Assembly: GCA_963753685.1 (NCBI GenBank)
Contig: CAVWDE010000007.1
Location: 62,001-126,000, forward strand
Source of the DNA: DATAOG01 sp963753685
GTDB taxonomy: Bacteria > Pseudomonadota > Alphaproteobacteria > Geminicoccales > Geminicoccaceae
Direction of reading: 5' to 3'
DNA: 64,000 nucleotides
Both the position numbers and the translations under genes were made by a program. This document shows positions 9,376 through 17,162 of this stretch, piece by piece. The stretch's first letter is position 1. Each line of letters starts with the position of its first letter. The notes under the pieces were generated by a model that searched no databases, had not been told where the DNA came from, and saw nothing but the letters and a program-made list of their open reading frames with translations.

Positions 9376-9993
9376 ATGGACAGCCTGCTCGCGCAGTTCT
9401 ACGCGTTCGTCTCGGTCGTGGTCATCGACCTCGTGCTCGCCGGCGACAACGCGGTCGTGGTCGGCATGGCCGCCGCCGGGCTGGCGCGCGAGCAGCGCCG
9501 GCGCGTGATCGCGCTCGGGATCGCGCTCGCGCTGATCTGCCGGATCGCCTTTGCGATCGTGGCCGTGCAGCTGCTGGCGATCATCGGTCTGCTGCTCGCG
9601 GGCGGCCTGCTGCTGCTGTGGGTCGCCTGGAAGATGTGGCGCGAACTGCATCCGCGCGTAGCCCTGCATTTGAGCGCCGCCGAGCGGCAAGCGATGCCGC
9701 CCATCGCCAAGCGGCCGGCGACCGCGATCTGCCAGATCGCGATCGCCGATGTGTCGATGTCGCTCGACAACGTGCTCGCGGTCGCCGGCGCGGCGCGCGA
9801 CCACATGGCGATGCTGATCTTCGGGCTGGTCCTCTCGATTGCCCTGATGGGCGCGGCGGCGACCGTGATCGCGCGTTTCCTCGAGCAGTACCGGTGGCTC
9901 AGCTATCTGGGCCTCGCCATCATCACGATCGTCGCGCTGTCGATGATCTGGGAGGGCAGCGGCGAGGTCTGGCACGCCGTCGCGAGCGCCTGA
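9376..9993 (+). CDS. TerC/YjbE family integral membrane protein
   Basis: 205-residue inner-membrane protein. It shows the TerC signature acidic residues inside helices: VVVIDLVLAGDNAVVVGMAA in the first helix and AIADVSMSLDNVLAVAGAA in the second half, plus four to five other hydrophobic helices. Members of this family (YkoY/YjbE/Alx) export manganese or help load metals to exported proteins; a manganese-related role is inference. ATG 9376 is chosen because the first membrane helix begins shortly after; longer in-frame starts add a non-family tail. The gene stands alone and converges with the GNAT gene. Confidence 0.9.
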   Translation: MDSLLAQFYAFVSVVVIDLVLAGDNAVVVGMAAAGLAREQRRRVIALGIALALICRIAFAIVAVQLLAIIGLLLAGGLLLLWVAWKMWRELHPRVALHLSAAERQAMPPIAKRPATAICQIAIADVSMSLDNVLAVAGAARDHMAMLIFGLVLSIALMGAAATVIARFLEQYRWLSYLGLAIITIVALSMIWEGSGEVWHAVASA

Positions 9994-10066
9994 GCGCCGC
10001 CTCCACACGGCACTTTGCCCGCCAGCGTCAGCACCACCGGCGGCCCGGCGTCCGCCGCGAGCCGGA

Positions 10067-10603
10067 CTATTCCGCCTTTGGCCGGCGGCGGTCCAACGAC
10101 TTCTGCAAGTGGACGAGGGTCCGCCCGTGGTAGGTCTCGCGGCCGGTCTCGCGGTAGCCGAGCCGACGATAGAGGGCGAGGTTCTCGGTGAAGCGCTCGT
10201 TGGTGAACAGGCGCACGGCGGGGCAACCCCGGCGCCCGGCCTCGGCCTCGGCGAACGCGAGCAGCGCCCGGCCGAGCCCCTGACCTTGCGCGTCCGGCGC
10301 GACTGCGACGCTCCAGATCAACAGGCAGGCGGGCTCCGGCTGCAGCACCAGCGCCGCCAGCAGGCCGGCCTCGTCCGGCCGGTCGATCAGCCAGACGTCG
10401 TGATCGTCGAGCATGGCCGCATAGTCGGCGACCATCGGCTGCGGCTCGGCGCCGATCCGCGCCACATATTTGGCGTAGGCGCGCCGCTTCAGATCGGTGA
10501 GCGCCGGCACGTCGCCGACACCCGCGCGCCGCAGGCGGCCGATCAGGGCCGTCGGGTCCTCGACCGGCACCAGCTCGCTCTGGTCGTCGCTCGAACCTCG
10601 CAT
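10067..10603 (-). CDS. GNAT family N-acetyltransferase
   Basis: 178-residue protein with a standard GCN5-type fold: the acetyl-CoA pyrophosphate loop VAVAPDAQGQGLGRALL, preceded by a beta strand (ACLLIWSVAV), and the C-terminal FTNERFTENLALYRRLGYRETGRE strand-helix typical for small-molecule or protein acetyltransferases. Substrate cannot be told. ATG 10603 is preferred; a start at 10666 would add 21 residues unrelated to the family. It is divergent from the SpoU methyltransferase gene, with about 100 bases between them. Confidence 0.88.
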   Translation of the reverse strand: MRGSSDDQSELVPVEDPTALIGRLRRAGVGDVPALTDLKRRAYAKYVARIGAEPQPMVADYAAMLDDHDVWLIDRPDEAGLLAALVLQPEPACLLIWSVAVAPDAQGQGLGRALLAFAEAEAGRRGCPAVRLFTNERFTENLALYRRLGYRETGRETYHGRTLVHLQKSLDRRRPKAE

Positions 10604-10700
10604 GCCTGCTCCCGCCCATGATCCGATCCGGCTTGCCCTTGTGCCAGAGGCTCGGGCAGCGCACAAAGGCTACCATGCCTGACGGCGATGAGATGGTCGG

Positions 10701-11450
10701 GTGACCGATGCCGAGTCGAACCTGATCGAGCGCTTTCGCCAGGCGCGCATCGACCCGGCGCGAACCGTGCTGGAGGGCTTCCATCCGCTCAAGCACGCGC
10801 TCCGCTTCGGGGCGCGCGTCGAGCTCGCCTGTGCGCCGCGGGCGGCGCCGCTGGCCGCGCTCGCCGCGCGCCTGGCGCCCGAACTTGGACCCTGGCTCGC
10901 TGACCATCTGACCCTGGTCGCGCCCGCGGTCTTCCAGGAGCTGGTGCCCGCCGGGCTCGAGGTCGTGGCGATCGCCCCGCGCCCGGCGCTCGAGGTCGGC
11001 GGGCTGCTGGCCGGGCGGGCCCGGGCGCCGATCGTTCTTTTGGAGAGCCCGAGCCATCTCGGCAATCTCGGCGCCGCGGTCCGGGTGGCGGCGGCGGCCG
11101 GTGCAGCCGCCGTGCTCACCACCGGCCGGCTCGACCCCTGGCATCCGGCCGCGCTGCGCGGCTCGGCCGGGCTCCACTATGCGCTGCCCGTCGCGCGGAT
11201 CGACGACCTGCCGGCCACGTCGCGACCGCTGGTGGCGCTCGACCCGGTGGGCGAGCCGCTGCGCTTCGGCAGCCTGCCGGGCGATGCGGTGCTCGCCTTC
11301 GGCGCCGAGCGCCAGGGCCTGAGCCCGGAGCTGCGTGCCCGCGCCGACCGCTGCCTGGCACTGCCCATGCGTGCGGGCGTCTCCAGCCTCAATCTCGCGA
11401 CCGCGGTCGCGATCGTGCTCTACGCCTGGCGGCTGGGCCGGAGCGGTTGA
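10701..11450 (+). CDS. TrmH/SpoU-family RNA methyltransferase
   Basis: 249-residue SPOUT methyltransferase that probably 2'-O-methylates rRNA or tRNA with S-adenosylmethionine. The three SpoU motifs are present: motif 1 SHLGNLGAAVRVAAAAG, motif 2 AVLAFGAERQGLSPEL and motif 3 LPMRAGVSSLNLATAVAIVLY, which form the knotted cofactor site. The N-terminal substrate-binding segment is short. The GTG start at 10701 is the first plausible start. The gene precedes the SDR gene on the same strand, with a 76-base gap. Confidence 0.9.
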   Translation: MTDAESNLIERFRQARIDPARTVLEGFHPLKHALRFGARVELACAPRAAPLAALAARLAPELGPWLADHLTLVAPAVFQELVPAGLEVVAIAPRPALEVGGLLAGRARAPIVLLESPSHLGNLGAAVRVAAAAGAAAVLTTGRLDPWHPAALRGSAGLHYALPVARIDDLPATSRPLVALDPVGEPLRFGSLPGDAVLAFGAERQGLSPELRARADRCLALPMRAGVSSLNLATAVAIVLYAWRLGRSG

Positions 11451-11526
11451 GGCGCGTGGGTGGACAAGCGCGGACGTGCGGGCCAAGCTCGCGCCTTCGG
11501 CAGGCTTCGGGCGTGGGGGGAGAGCG

Positions 11527-12273
11527 GTGGGTCGTCTGGACGGCAAGGTTGCGCTGATCACCGGCGCCGGCCAGGGCATCGGCCGGGCCGCGGCGCGCCT
11601 GTTCGCAGCCGAAGGTGCAAGGGTGGTCGTGGCCGAGATCGCGCGCGCCGAGGGCGAGGCGACCGCCAGGATCATCACCCAGGCGGGCGGCGAGGCGCTG
11701 TTCGTCGCGACCGACGTGAGCGAGCCCCAGAGCGTCGAGGCCGCGGTCCGGGCCGCGGTCGACCGGTTCGGCGGCCTGCACGTCCTCTACAACAACGCGG
11801 GCGGCGCCACGCCCAAGGATGGCAAAGTGACCGAAATGGCGCTCGAGGAGTTCTGGCGGACGATCGGCGTCGACCTGTTCGGGACCTTCCTCGGCTGCCG
11901 CTTCGCGATCCCGGTCATGGTCGCAGGCGGCGGCGGCTCGATCATCAATACCACCTCGATCCGCGCCATGATCGGCACCGCCGGCGCCGACGCCTACACC
12001 AGCGCCAAGGGCGGCGTGCGCGCGCTGACCCAGGCGCTCGCCCTGCAGTGGGCGGCGCACAACATCCGGGTCAACGCGATCGCGCCCGGCGTGATCCTGA
12101 CCGAGCGGGTCAGGGCTCTGCTGCGGACCGACGATCCGATCTTCCAGAAGTCGTTGCTCGGGGCCAGCGAGCCCGAGGACGTGGCCAGGATGGCCCTCTA
12201 TCTGGCGTCCGACGAAGCGCGCAAGGTCACGGGCGCGATCTTGCCGATGGACAGCGGCGCCAGCGCCATCTGA
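11527..12273 (+). CDS. SDR family NAD(P)-dependent oxidoreductase
   Basis: 248-residue classical short-chain dehydrogenase: cofactor loop TGAGQGIG near residue 13, NNAG motif, and the catalytic YTSAKGG (Tyr-x-x-x-Lys), ending with the usual VTGAILPMDSGASAI. It probably oxidises a sugar, polyol or secondary alcohol. GTG 11527 is chosen because GGGGGAGAG precedes it and the protein then begins with the family-typical GRLDGKVALITG. It converges with the kinase gene and sits beside two FGGY kinase genes, consistent with a polyol/pentose catabolic locus. Confidence 0.93.
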   Translation: MGRLDGKVALITGAGQGIGRAAARLFAAEGARVVVAEIARAEGEATARIITQAGGEALFVATDVSEPQSVEAAVRAAVDRFGGLHVLYNNAGGATPKDGKVTEMALEEFWRTIGVDLFGTFLGCRFAIPVMVAGGGGSIINTTSIRAMIGTAGADAYTSAKGGVRALTQALALQWAAHNIRVNAIAPGVILTERVRALLRTDDPIFQKSLLGASEPEDVARMALYLASDEARKVTGAILPMDSGASAI

Positions 12274-12296
12274 TCTGAGCGCCGTTCGGCCGCGCC

Positions 12297-13851
12297 TCAG
12301 CGTTCCGAACGGTCGAGGGCCTGAGCGATCTCGGCGGTAACCGGCTGGGCCGCGCAATGGATCGGGTACAGCTGGGCGTAGCGCGCCTGGAGCTCGGGGT
12401 TGACAGGTTCGGGGGCGCCGAGCCAGGGCAGGACCCACTCGCCCCTCGCCTCGCCGACGCTTCGATAGTGACCGAGCGCCACGGCCGCGAACAGGGCGGC
12501 ACCGGCGGCGCCGGGGGCCGTGCGCTCGACCACCCGGACCGGCGCGCCGATGCAGGCGGCGAGGATCGCCCGCCGGAGCGGGCTCGAGGCCCCGTCCTCG
12601 ATCAGGCGGATCTCGGCCGGCGGCGCGCCGAGTGCCGTGTGGCTGGCGCGCGCGGCGAAGCCCTGCCCCTCATGCAGCGCACGCATCAGGTCGTAGGCCG
12701 TGGCGTCGCGGGCGAGGCCCAGGACATGCGCCCGCGCCCGGGCGGTCGATGCTCTCGGGCTGGCCGGGGTCGGTGCCGAAGGGCTGCAGCACGAGCGTCC
12801 CCGGCCGGGCCTGCGCCGCCTTGCGCTCGAGGATCGCCTGCAGCTCGTCGCGCCGGATGCCGATCAGCCCGGCATCGGCCAGGAGCTGGACGCCAAGATC
12901 GACCAGCCAGTCGATGTCGGCCGTGCCGGGGCTCGAGCTGACCCCGAGCGACGCCCGGGGCACCACATAGGGCAGGTGCGCGACGGCGGCGCCGTTGGAC
13001 CCGTTCGAATCATGCCGGTCCGGCAGGACGCGCAGATGGCAGGACGTGGCCCCAAGGATGGCGCCGGCGAGCTCGTCGCCGGGCTCGACCAGGCCGGCAG
13101 CCAGGGCGCGCGCCAAAAGGTTCGGCGGCGCCAGCACCACGGCGGTGCCGGAGCGCAGGCCGGTGGCCGCCGCGGCGGTCCGGCTCAGGGCACCCTGATG
13201 GCGCCCGCCGTCGATGATCTCCGGCAGCAGCCGCTCGGCCTCCTGCAGATTCAGCAGCCGCAGGACGCCGGCGTCGTAGGCCCGGGTGCGCCGGTTGCCG
13301 AAGCTCGCGACGGCCTCCGCAACATCGGTTGCCCGCTCGCCGGTGCAGCAGAAATAGAGCCAGTCCTTGGCGCCGAACGCGCTCGCGGCGCGCTCCAGAA
13401 CCTCGGGCCGATGGCGGAGCAGCCAGGCAAGCTGCGCGTTGGCGCGCACGGTGTCGGGAGCGACCCCGGTGATCGCCTGCAGCTCGTGCGCGATTCCGGT
13501 CTGGCGCCAGCGCTCGACGATCGATTGCGCCCGCCGGGCGGGGCCCGGCCAGGCCGGCGCCACCGGATCGCCGTCTTCGTCGATCAGCCAAGCGCCGCCG
13601 TTCTGACCGGTGATCGCGAGCGCGAGGGTCCGCCGGGCGAGGTCCGGGACCAGTGTCGCCAGCCGGCGCAAGGCCTGGACGGCCGCCTGCCAGGTGTCGC
13701 CCAGATCCTGCTCGGGACCCTGCTCGAGCAGCGCCACGGGGCTCGGGGTCGCCACGGCCTGGAGCTCGCGGCCCTCGCGATCGAAGGCGACCGCCTGGAT
13801 CGACTCGGCGCCGGCATCGAGGCCGATCAGAATGTCGTTCGCCTGCGGCAT
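12297..13851 (-). pseudogene. FGGY-family carbohydrate kinase, frame-broken
   Basis: ATP-dependent sugar/polyol kinase of the FGGY family. The N-terminal two thirds read from ATG 13851 (MPQANDILIGLDAGAESIQ) to about 12757; the C-terminal third continues one frame over, from RARAHVLGLARDATAYDLMRAL to the stop at 12297. One extra base in the region 12751-12762 (most simply the GGG run at 12757-12759) explains the break, and the joined length (about 517 residues) is normal. The segment that normally holds the catalytic aspartate (the GxxD motif) reads LAPPNLLARAL here, with Asn where Asp is expected, so activity is doubtful even with the frame restored. Adjacent to xylB. Confidence 0.75.
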
Positions 13852-13893
13852 CGATTTCGCCTCCGGGTCCGGGGCCGGACAATTGAGCTTTAA

Positions 13894-13919
13894 GTAGATA
13901 ATTCTTACGATTTTACTAC
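13894..13919. promoter_or_regulatory. AT-rich imperfect palindrome upstream of FGGY kinase
   Basis: In an unusually AT-rich stretch upstream of the kinase start (13851), GTAG...CTAC ends flank an imperfect inverted repeat covering 26 bases (9 of 13 positions symmetric). Such palindromes upstream of sugar kinase genes are typical LacI/DeoR/GntR-type operators. On the minus strand TTGAAT lies upstream (complement of 13929-13934), but a -10 at good spacing is not obvious. Confidence 0.35.
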
Positions 13920-13963
13920 CTTGGATTGGATTCAAGTGGGAACCGTTTCGATGTCCGCTAGGT

Positions 13964-15463
13964 TCACCAGAGGCCGGTCTGCCTGAGGGCTGGATAGAGC
14001 GTGCCGAAGCGCGGGTAGAGCTCTTCGTAGCGGGCGCCGAGAGCGGGGGCCGGCGCCTCGGGCTCGCCTTCGGTGCGGACCGCGGCGGCAACTGCGGCAT
14101 CGACATCCGCATGCACGCCCGCGCCGACCGCGGCGAGCAGGGCAGCGCCCATGGCCGGCCCCTCCTCGACCGCCAGCCGCTGCAGGCGCACCCCCAGCAC
14201 CGCCGCCAGGATCTGCCGCCAGACCGGGCTGCGCGCGCCGCCGCCGACCGCGTAGAGGAGATCGGGCGTGACCCCCAGGCGCTGCATCAGGACCAGGGAA
14301 TCCTTGAGCGCGAAGCTGACGCCTTCGAGCAGGGCGCGCACCAGGTGGCGCCGGTCGTGGGCGAGCGTCAGCCCGATCCAGGCGGCGCGCGCGTGCGGGT
14401 CCATGTGCGGCGTCCGCTCGCCGGCGAGGTAGGGCAGGAAGAACAGCCCCTCGGCGCCGGGCGCGACCTCGGCGGCCGCGGTCATCAGATCCTCGTACGC
14501 GTCGCTCTGATCCGCTCCGGCCGGGCCGCCGATCACGTCCCGATACCAGCGAAGGCTGCCGGCGGCAGACAGGATCACGCCCATCAGATGATACTGGCCC
14601 GGGACGGCGTGGCAGAAGGCATGCAGGGCGCCGCCCGGGTCGATCTCGAGCCCGGCGCTGGGCACGAACACGACGCCCGAGGTGCCGAGCGAGACGAAGC
14701 CGCTGCCGGGCCGGACCACGCCGCAGCCGACCGCCGCCGCGGCGTTGTCGCCGCCGCCCGCGACCACCGGCAGGCCCTCGGGCAGACCCGAGGCACGCGC
14801 CCCGTCGCTGGAGACTTTTCCGGTCGCCTCCGGCCCCTCGTGGACCCGCGGCAGCCATGCGCGCGGCACCGCGAGCGCGGCCAGGATCTCGTCCGACCAG
14901 TCGCGGGCGCGAAGATCGAGGAGCAGGGTGCCGGCGGCATCGGACGCGTCGGTCGCGAGCGCGCCGGTCAGGCGGTAGCGGACGAAGTCCTTGGGCAGCA
15001 AAAGATGGCGGACCCGGGCGTGGGCGGCCGGCTCATGGTTGCGCAGCCACAGCACCTTCGGCGCCTGGAAGCCGGTGAGCGCCGGATTGCCGGCGATCTG
15101 CCGCAGCCGTTCGGTCCCGACCCGCCGCTCGATTTCGACGCATTCGGCCGCGGTCCGCTGGTCGTTCCACAAGATCGCCGGCCGGATCACGCGGCCATCG
15201 GCGTCGAGGAACACCGCGCCATGCATCTGGCCGGCGAGCCCGAGCGCCGCGACCCTGCCGGGCGCTTTGGCCTGCAGGGCCTGGAGCACGGCACAGCTCG
15301 CCCGCCACCAGGCCTCGGGTTCCTGCTCGGTCCAGCCCGGCCGGGGCGTCAGCAGCGGATAGTCCGCGCTGGCCGTGGCAACCACCCGGCCATCCGCGGC
15401 GACGACGATCCCCTTGACCCCGCTGGTGCCGACGTCGAGCCCAATACACGCACCTGCAACCAT
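13964..15463 (-). CDS. xylB: Xylulokinase-like FGGY kinase
   Basis: 499-residue kinase with the XylB arrangement: IGLDVGTSGVKGIVV nucleotide loop, GLAGQMHGAVFLD substrate motif, ILWNDQRT, VVAGGGDNAAAAVGCG with the catalytic aspartate, SLGTSGVVFV, and FFLPYLAGERTPHMDP plus the GGGARSPVWRQILA adenosine motif. It should phosphorylate D-xylulose or a close ketose. ATG 15463 gives the right length; the frame extends further upstream without family similarity. It is the upstream partner of the broken FGGY kinase, 112 bases apart, both on the minus strand. Confidence 0.9.
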   Translation of the reverse strand: MVAGACIGLDVGTSGVKGIVVAADGRVVATASADYPLLTPRPGWTEQEPEAWWRASCAVLQALQAKAPGRVAALGLAGQMHGAVFLDADGRVIRPAILWNDQRTAAECVEIERRVGTERLRQIAGNPALTGFQAPKVLWLRNHEPAAHARVRHLLLPKDFVRYRLTGALATDASDAAGTLLLDLRARDWSDEILAALAVPRAWLPRVHEGPEATGKVSSDGARASGLPEGLPVVAGGGDNAAAAVGCGVVRPGSGFVSLGTSGVVFVPSAGLEIDPGGALHAFCHAVPGQYHLMGVILSAAGSLRWYRDVIGGPAGADQSDAYEDLMTAAAEVAPGAEGLFFLPYLAGERTPHMDPHARAAWIGLTLAHDRRHLVRALLEGVSFALKDSLVLMQRLGVTPDLLYAVGGGARSPVWRQILAAVLGVRLQRLAVEEGPAMGAALLAAVGAGVHADVDAAVAAAVRTEGEPEAPAPALGARYEELYPRFGTLYPALRQTGLW

Positions 15464-15614
15464 GGCCCGTACTCCCCGCAAGACGCCCCGCGAGCCTAGC
15501 CACCGCCGGCCGATTGGCCAAGCGCGGGCCCTTGACCCCACACGGCGAGAAGTGTACCGGGCTAGCTCAACCTTCACGTGAGCAGATCGGCAGCGAAGCT
15601 CAGATGCGCCGGAG

Positions 15615-16541
15615 ATGGCCAGCGACACCCGCAACGGCGCGGCGGGGAGCAGCGGGATCGCCGTGCCTGAGCCGACGTTCTGCTCCGGGCTTGCCGACCT
15701 TGCCGCCCGCTATCGGGGCTTCATCGTGGATCAGTGGGGCGTGCTGCACGACGGCGGCGCCCCCTATCCGCGGGCGCTCGAGGGCCTGACCGAGCTGCGC
15801 GCCGCCGGCAAGCGGGTGGTCCTGCTCAGCAACTCGGGCACGCGCGCGGCGGTCAACCGACGGCGCCTGGCGGCGCTGGGCGTCGCCCCCGACCTGTACG
15901 ACGGCCTGGTGACCTCGGGCGAGGCGACCTGGCAGGCCCTGGCCGAGCGCAGCGACCCGATCTTCGCTGGGCTCGGGCGGCGCTGTCTGCTGTGGTCGCG
16001 TGCCGGCGATCGCTCGCTGGTCGAGGATCAGGAGCTCGAGGTGGTGGCAGACCTCGCCGACGCGGAGTTCCTGCTGCTCGGCGGCATCGAGGACGATGCC
16101 CGGCCGGAGCAGTTCGCCCCGGTTCTCGAGCAGGCCGCCGCCCGGGACTTGCCGATGGTCTGCGCCAACCCGGACGTGATAGCCGTGCAGCCGGGCGGCC
16201 GGTTCGGGGTAGCACCGGGGGCGATCGCGCGGCAGTATCAGGACCTGGGCGGGCGGGTCGCCTGGGTCGGCAAGCCGTTCCGGGCGGTCTACGAACTCTG
16301 CCTCGACGCGCTCGGCCCGCTGGCGCGCAGCGAAATCCTGGTCATCGGCAACTCGGTGGCCCACGACATCGCGGGCGGCGCCGCGGCGGGCCTCGCGACC
16401 GCGCTGATCATGGCCGGCATCCACGCGCCCCTGTTCGATCTGGAGCACGGCCGCAGCGCCAACGCGGCGGCGCTCGAACGCCTGGAAGCCGAGTACGGCG
16501 CGCGGCCCGACTGGGTGCTGGCGCGCTTTCGCTGGCGCTAA
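15615..16541 (+). CDS. TIGR01459-type HAD-superfamily (class IIA) phosphatase
   Basis: 308-residue HAD hydrolase of the NagD-like class found mostly in alphaproteobacteria. Motif I is GFIVDQWGVLHDG, motif II VVLLSNSGTRA, the motif III lysine lies in VGKPFRAVYELC and motif IV is VIGNSVAHDIAGG; the first acidic residue of motif IV reads Asn instead of the usual Asp, the second Asp is kept. Substrate unknown, probably a sugar or nucleotide phosphate. The start is the ATG 15615. It overlaps the convergent HCCA isomerase-like gene by four bases. Confidence 0.88.
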   Translation: MASDTRNGAAGSSGIAVPEPTFCSGLADLAARYRGFIVDQWGVLHDGGAPYPRALEGLTELRAAGKRVVLLSNSGTRAAVNRRRLAALGVAPDLYDGLVTSGEATWQALAERSDPIFAGLGRRCLLWSRAGDRSLVEDQELEVVADLADAEFLLLGGIEDDARPEQFAPVLEQAAARDLPMVCANPDVIAVQPGGRFGVAPGAIARQYQDLGGRVAWVGKPFRAVYELCLDALGPLARSEILVIGNSVAHDIAGGAAAGLATALIMAGIHAPLFDLEHGRSANAAALERLEAEYGARPDWVLARFRWR

Positions 16542-17158
16542 GGCGCGCCCGCCCGAGCCGTCAGCACGTGGCGGACGATCGGCAGGCGGTCGTTGCCGAA
16601 ATAGACCCGGCCCTCGAGCACGAAGCTCGGCACCCCGAACACGCCGGCCGCCAGCGCGTCCGCAACGGTCGCCGCGAGCGCGGCGTCGGTCTCCGGATCG
16701 TCGAGCGCCGCCTCGAAGGTCTGCCGATCGAGCCCGATCGCGCTCGCGATTTGCAGGCAGGCGGCATCGTCGAGGGGCGAGGTGCCGCGGACGAACATTG
16801 CCTCGAACAGGCACCGGCTGAAGGGCTCCGCGGCGCCGAGGCGGGCGGCAGCGGTCGCGGCCAAAGCTAGTCGCCTGGGCTCAAACCGGAGATCCTGCGG
16901 CTCGCGGAACGGCACGCCGTAAAAGTCCGCCCAGCATTCGGCATCGAAGCGCCGCCAGGCCCAGTCGTACTGTCCCGAGACCGGCCGGCCCTGGAACGGA
17001 TCGGCGCCGCGCGCGCGGAACAGGTCGGCGCTGTAGACCGGCCGCCAGCGCACGCGGCAGCCGGTGTCCACCTCGAGCCGCGGCGTCTGGGTCGAGGCAA
17101 GGTAGGAATAGCGGCTGCCGAGGCCGTAGAAAAAGTCCAGGATGGGCTGTCGGGCCAT
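16538..17158 (-). CDS. 2-hydroxychromene-2-carboxylate isomerase-like (DsbA-fold) protein
   Basis: 206-residue protein of the kappa-class glutathione transferase/HCCA isomerase family: N-terminal LDFFYGLGSRYSYLAS with the serine at the glutathione-activating position, central helical insert, and the C-terminal GVFGVPSFVLEGRVYFGNDRL motif. Members act on aromatic ring-cleavage products or as glutathione-linked oxidoreductases; the substrate here is unknown. ATG 17158 is chosen as it follows the cyclase stop by four bases and starts directly before the thioredoxin-fold strand. Probably co-transcribed with the adenylate cyclase gene. Confidence 0.87.
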   Translation of the reverse strand: MARQPILDFFYGLGSRYSYLASTQTPRLEVDTGCRVRWRPVYSADLFRARGADPFQGRPVSGQYDWAWRRFDAECWADFYGVPFREPQDLRFEPRRLALAATAAARLGAAEPFSRCLFEAMFVRGTSPLDDAACLQIASAIGLDRQTFEAALDDPETDAALAATVADALAAGVFGVPSFVLEGRVYFGNDRLPIVRHVLTARAGAP

Positions 17159-17162
17159 CGCC

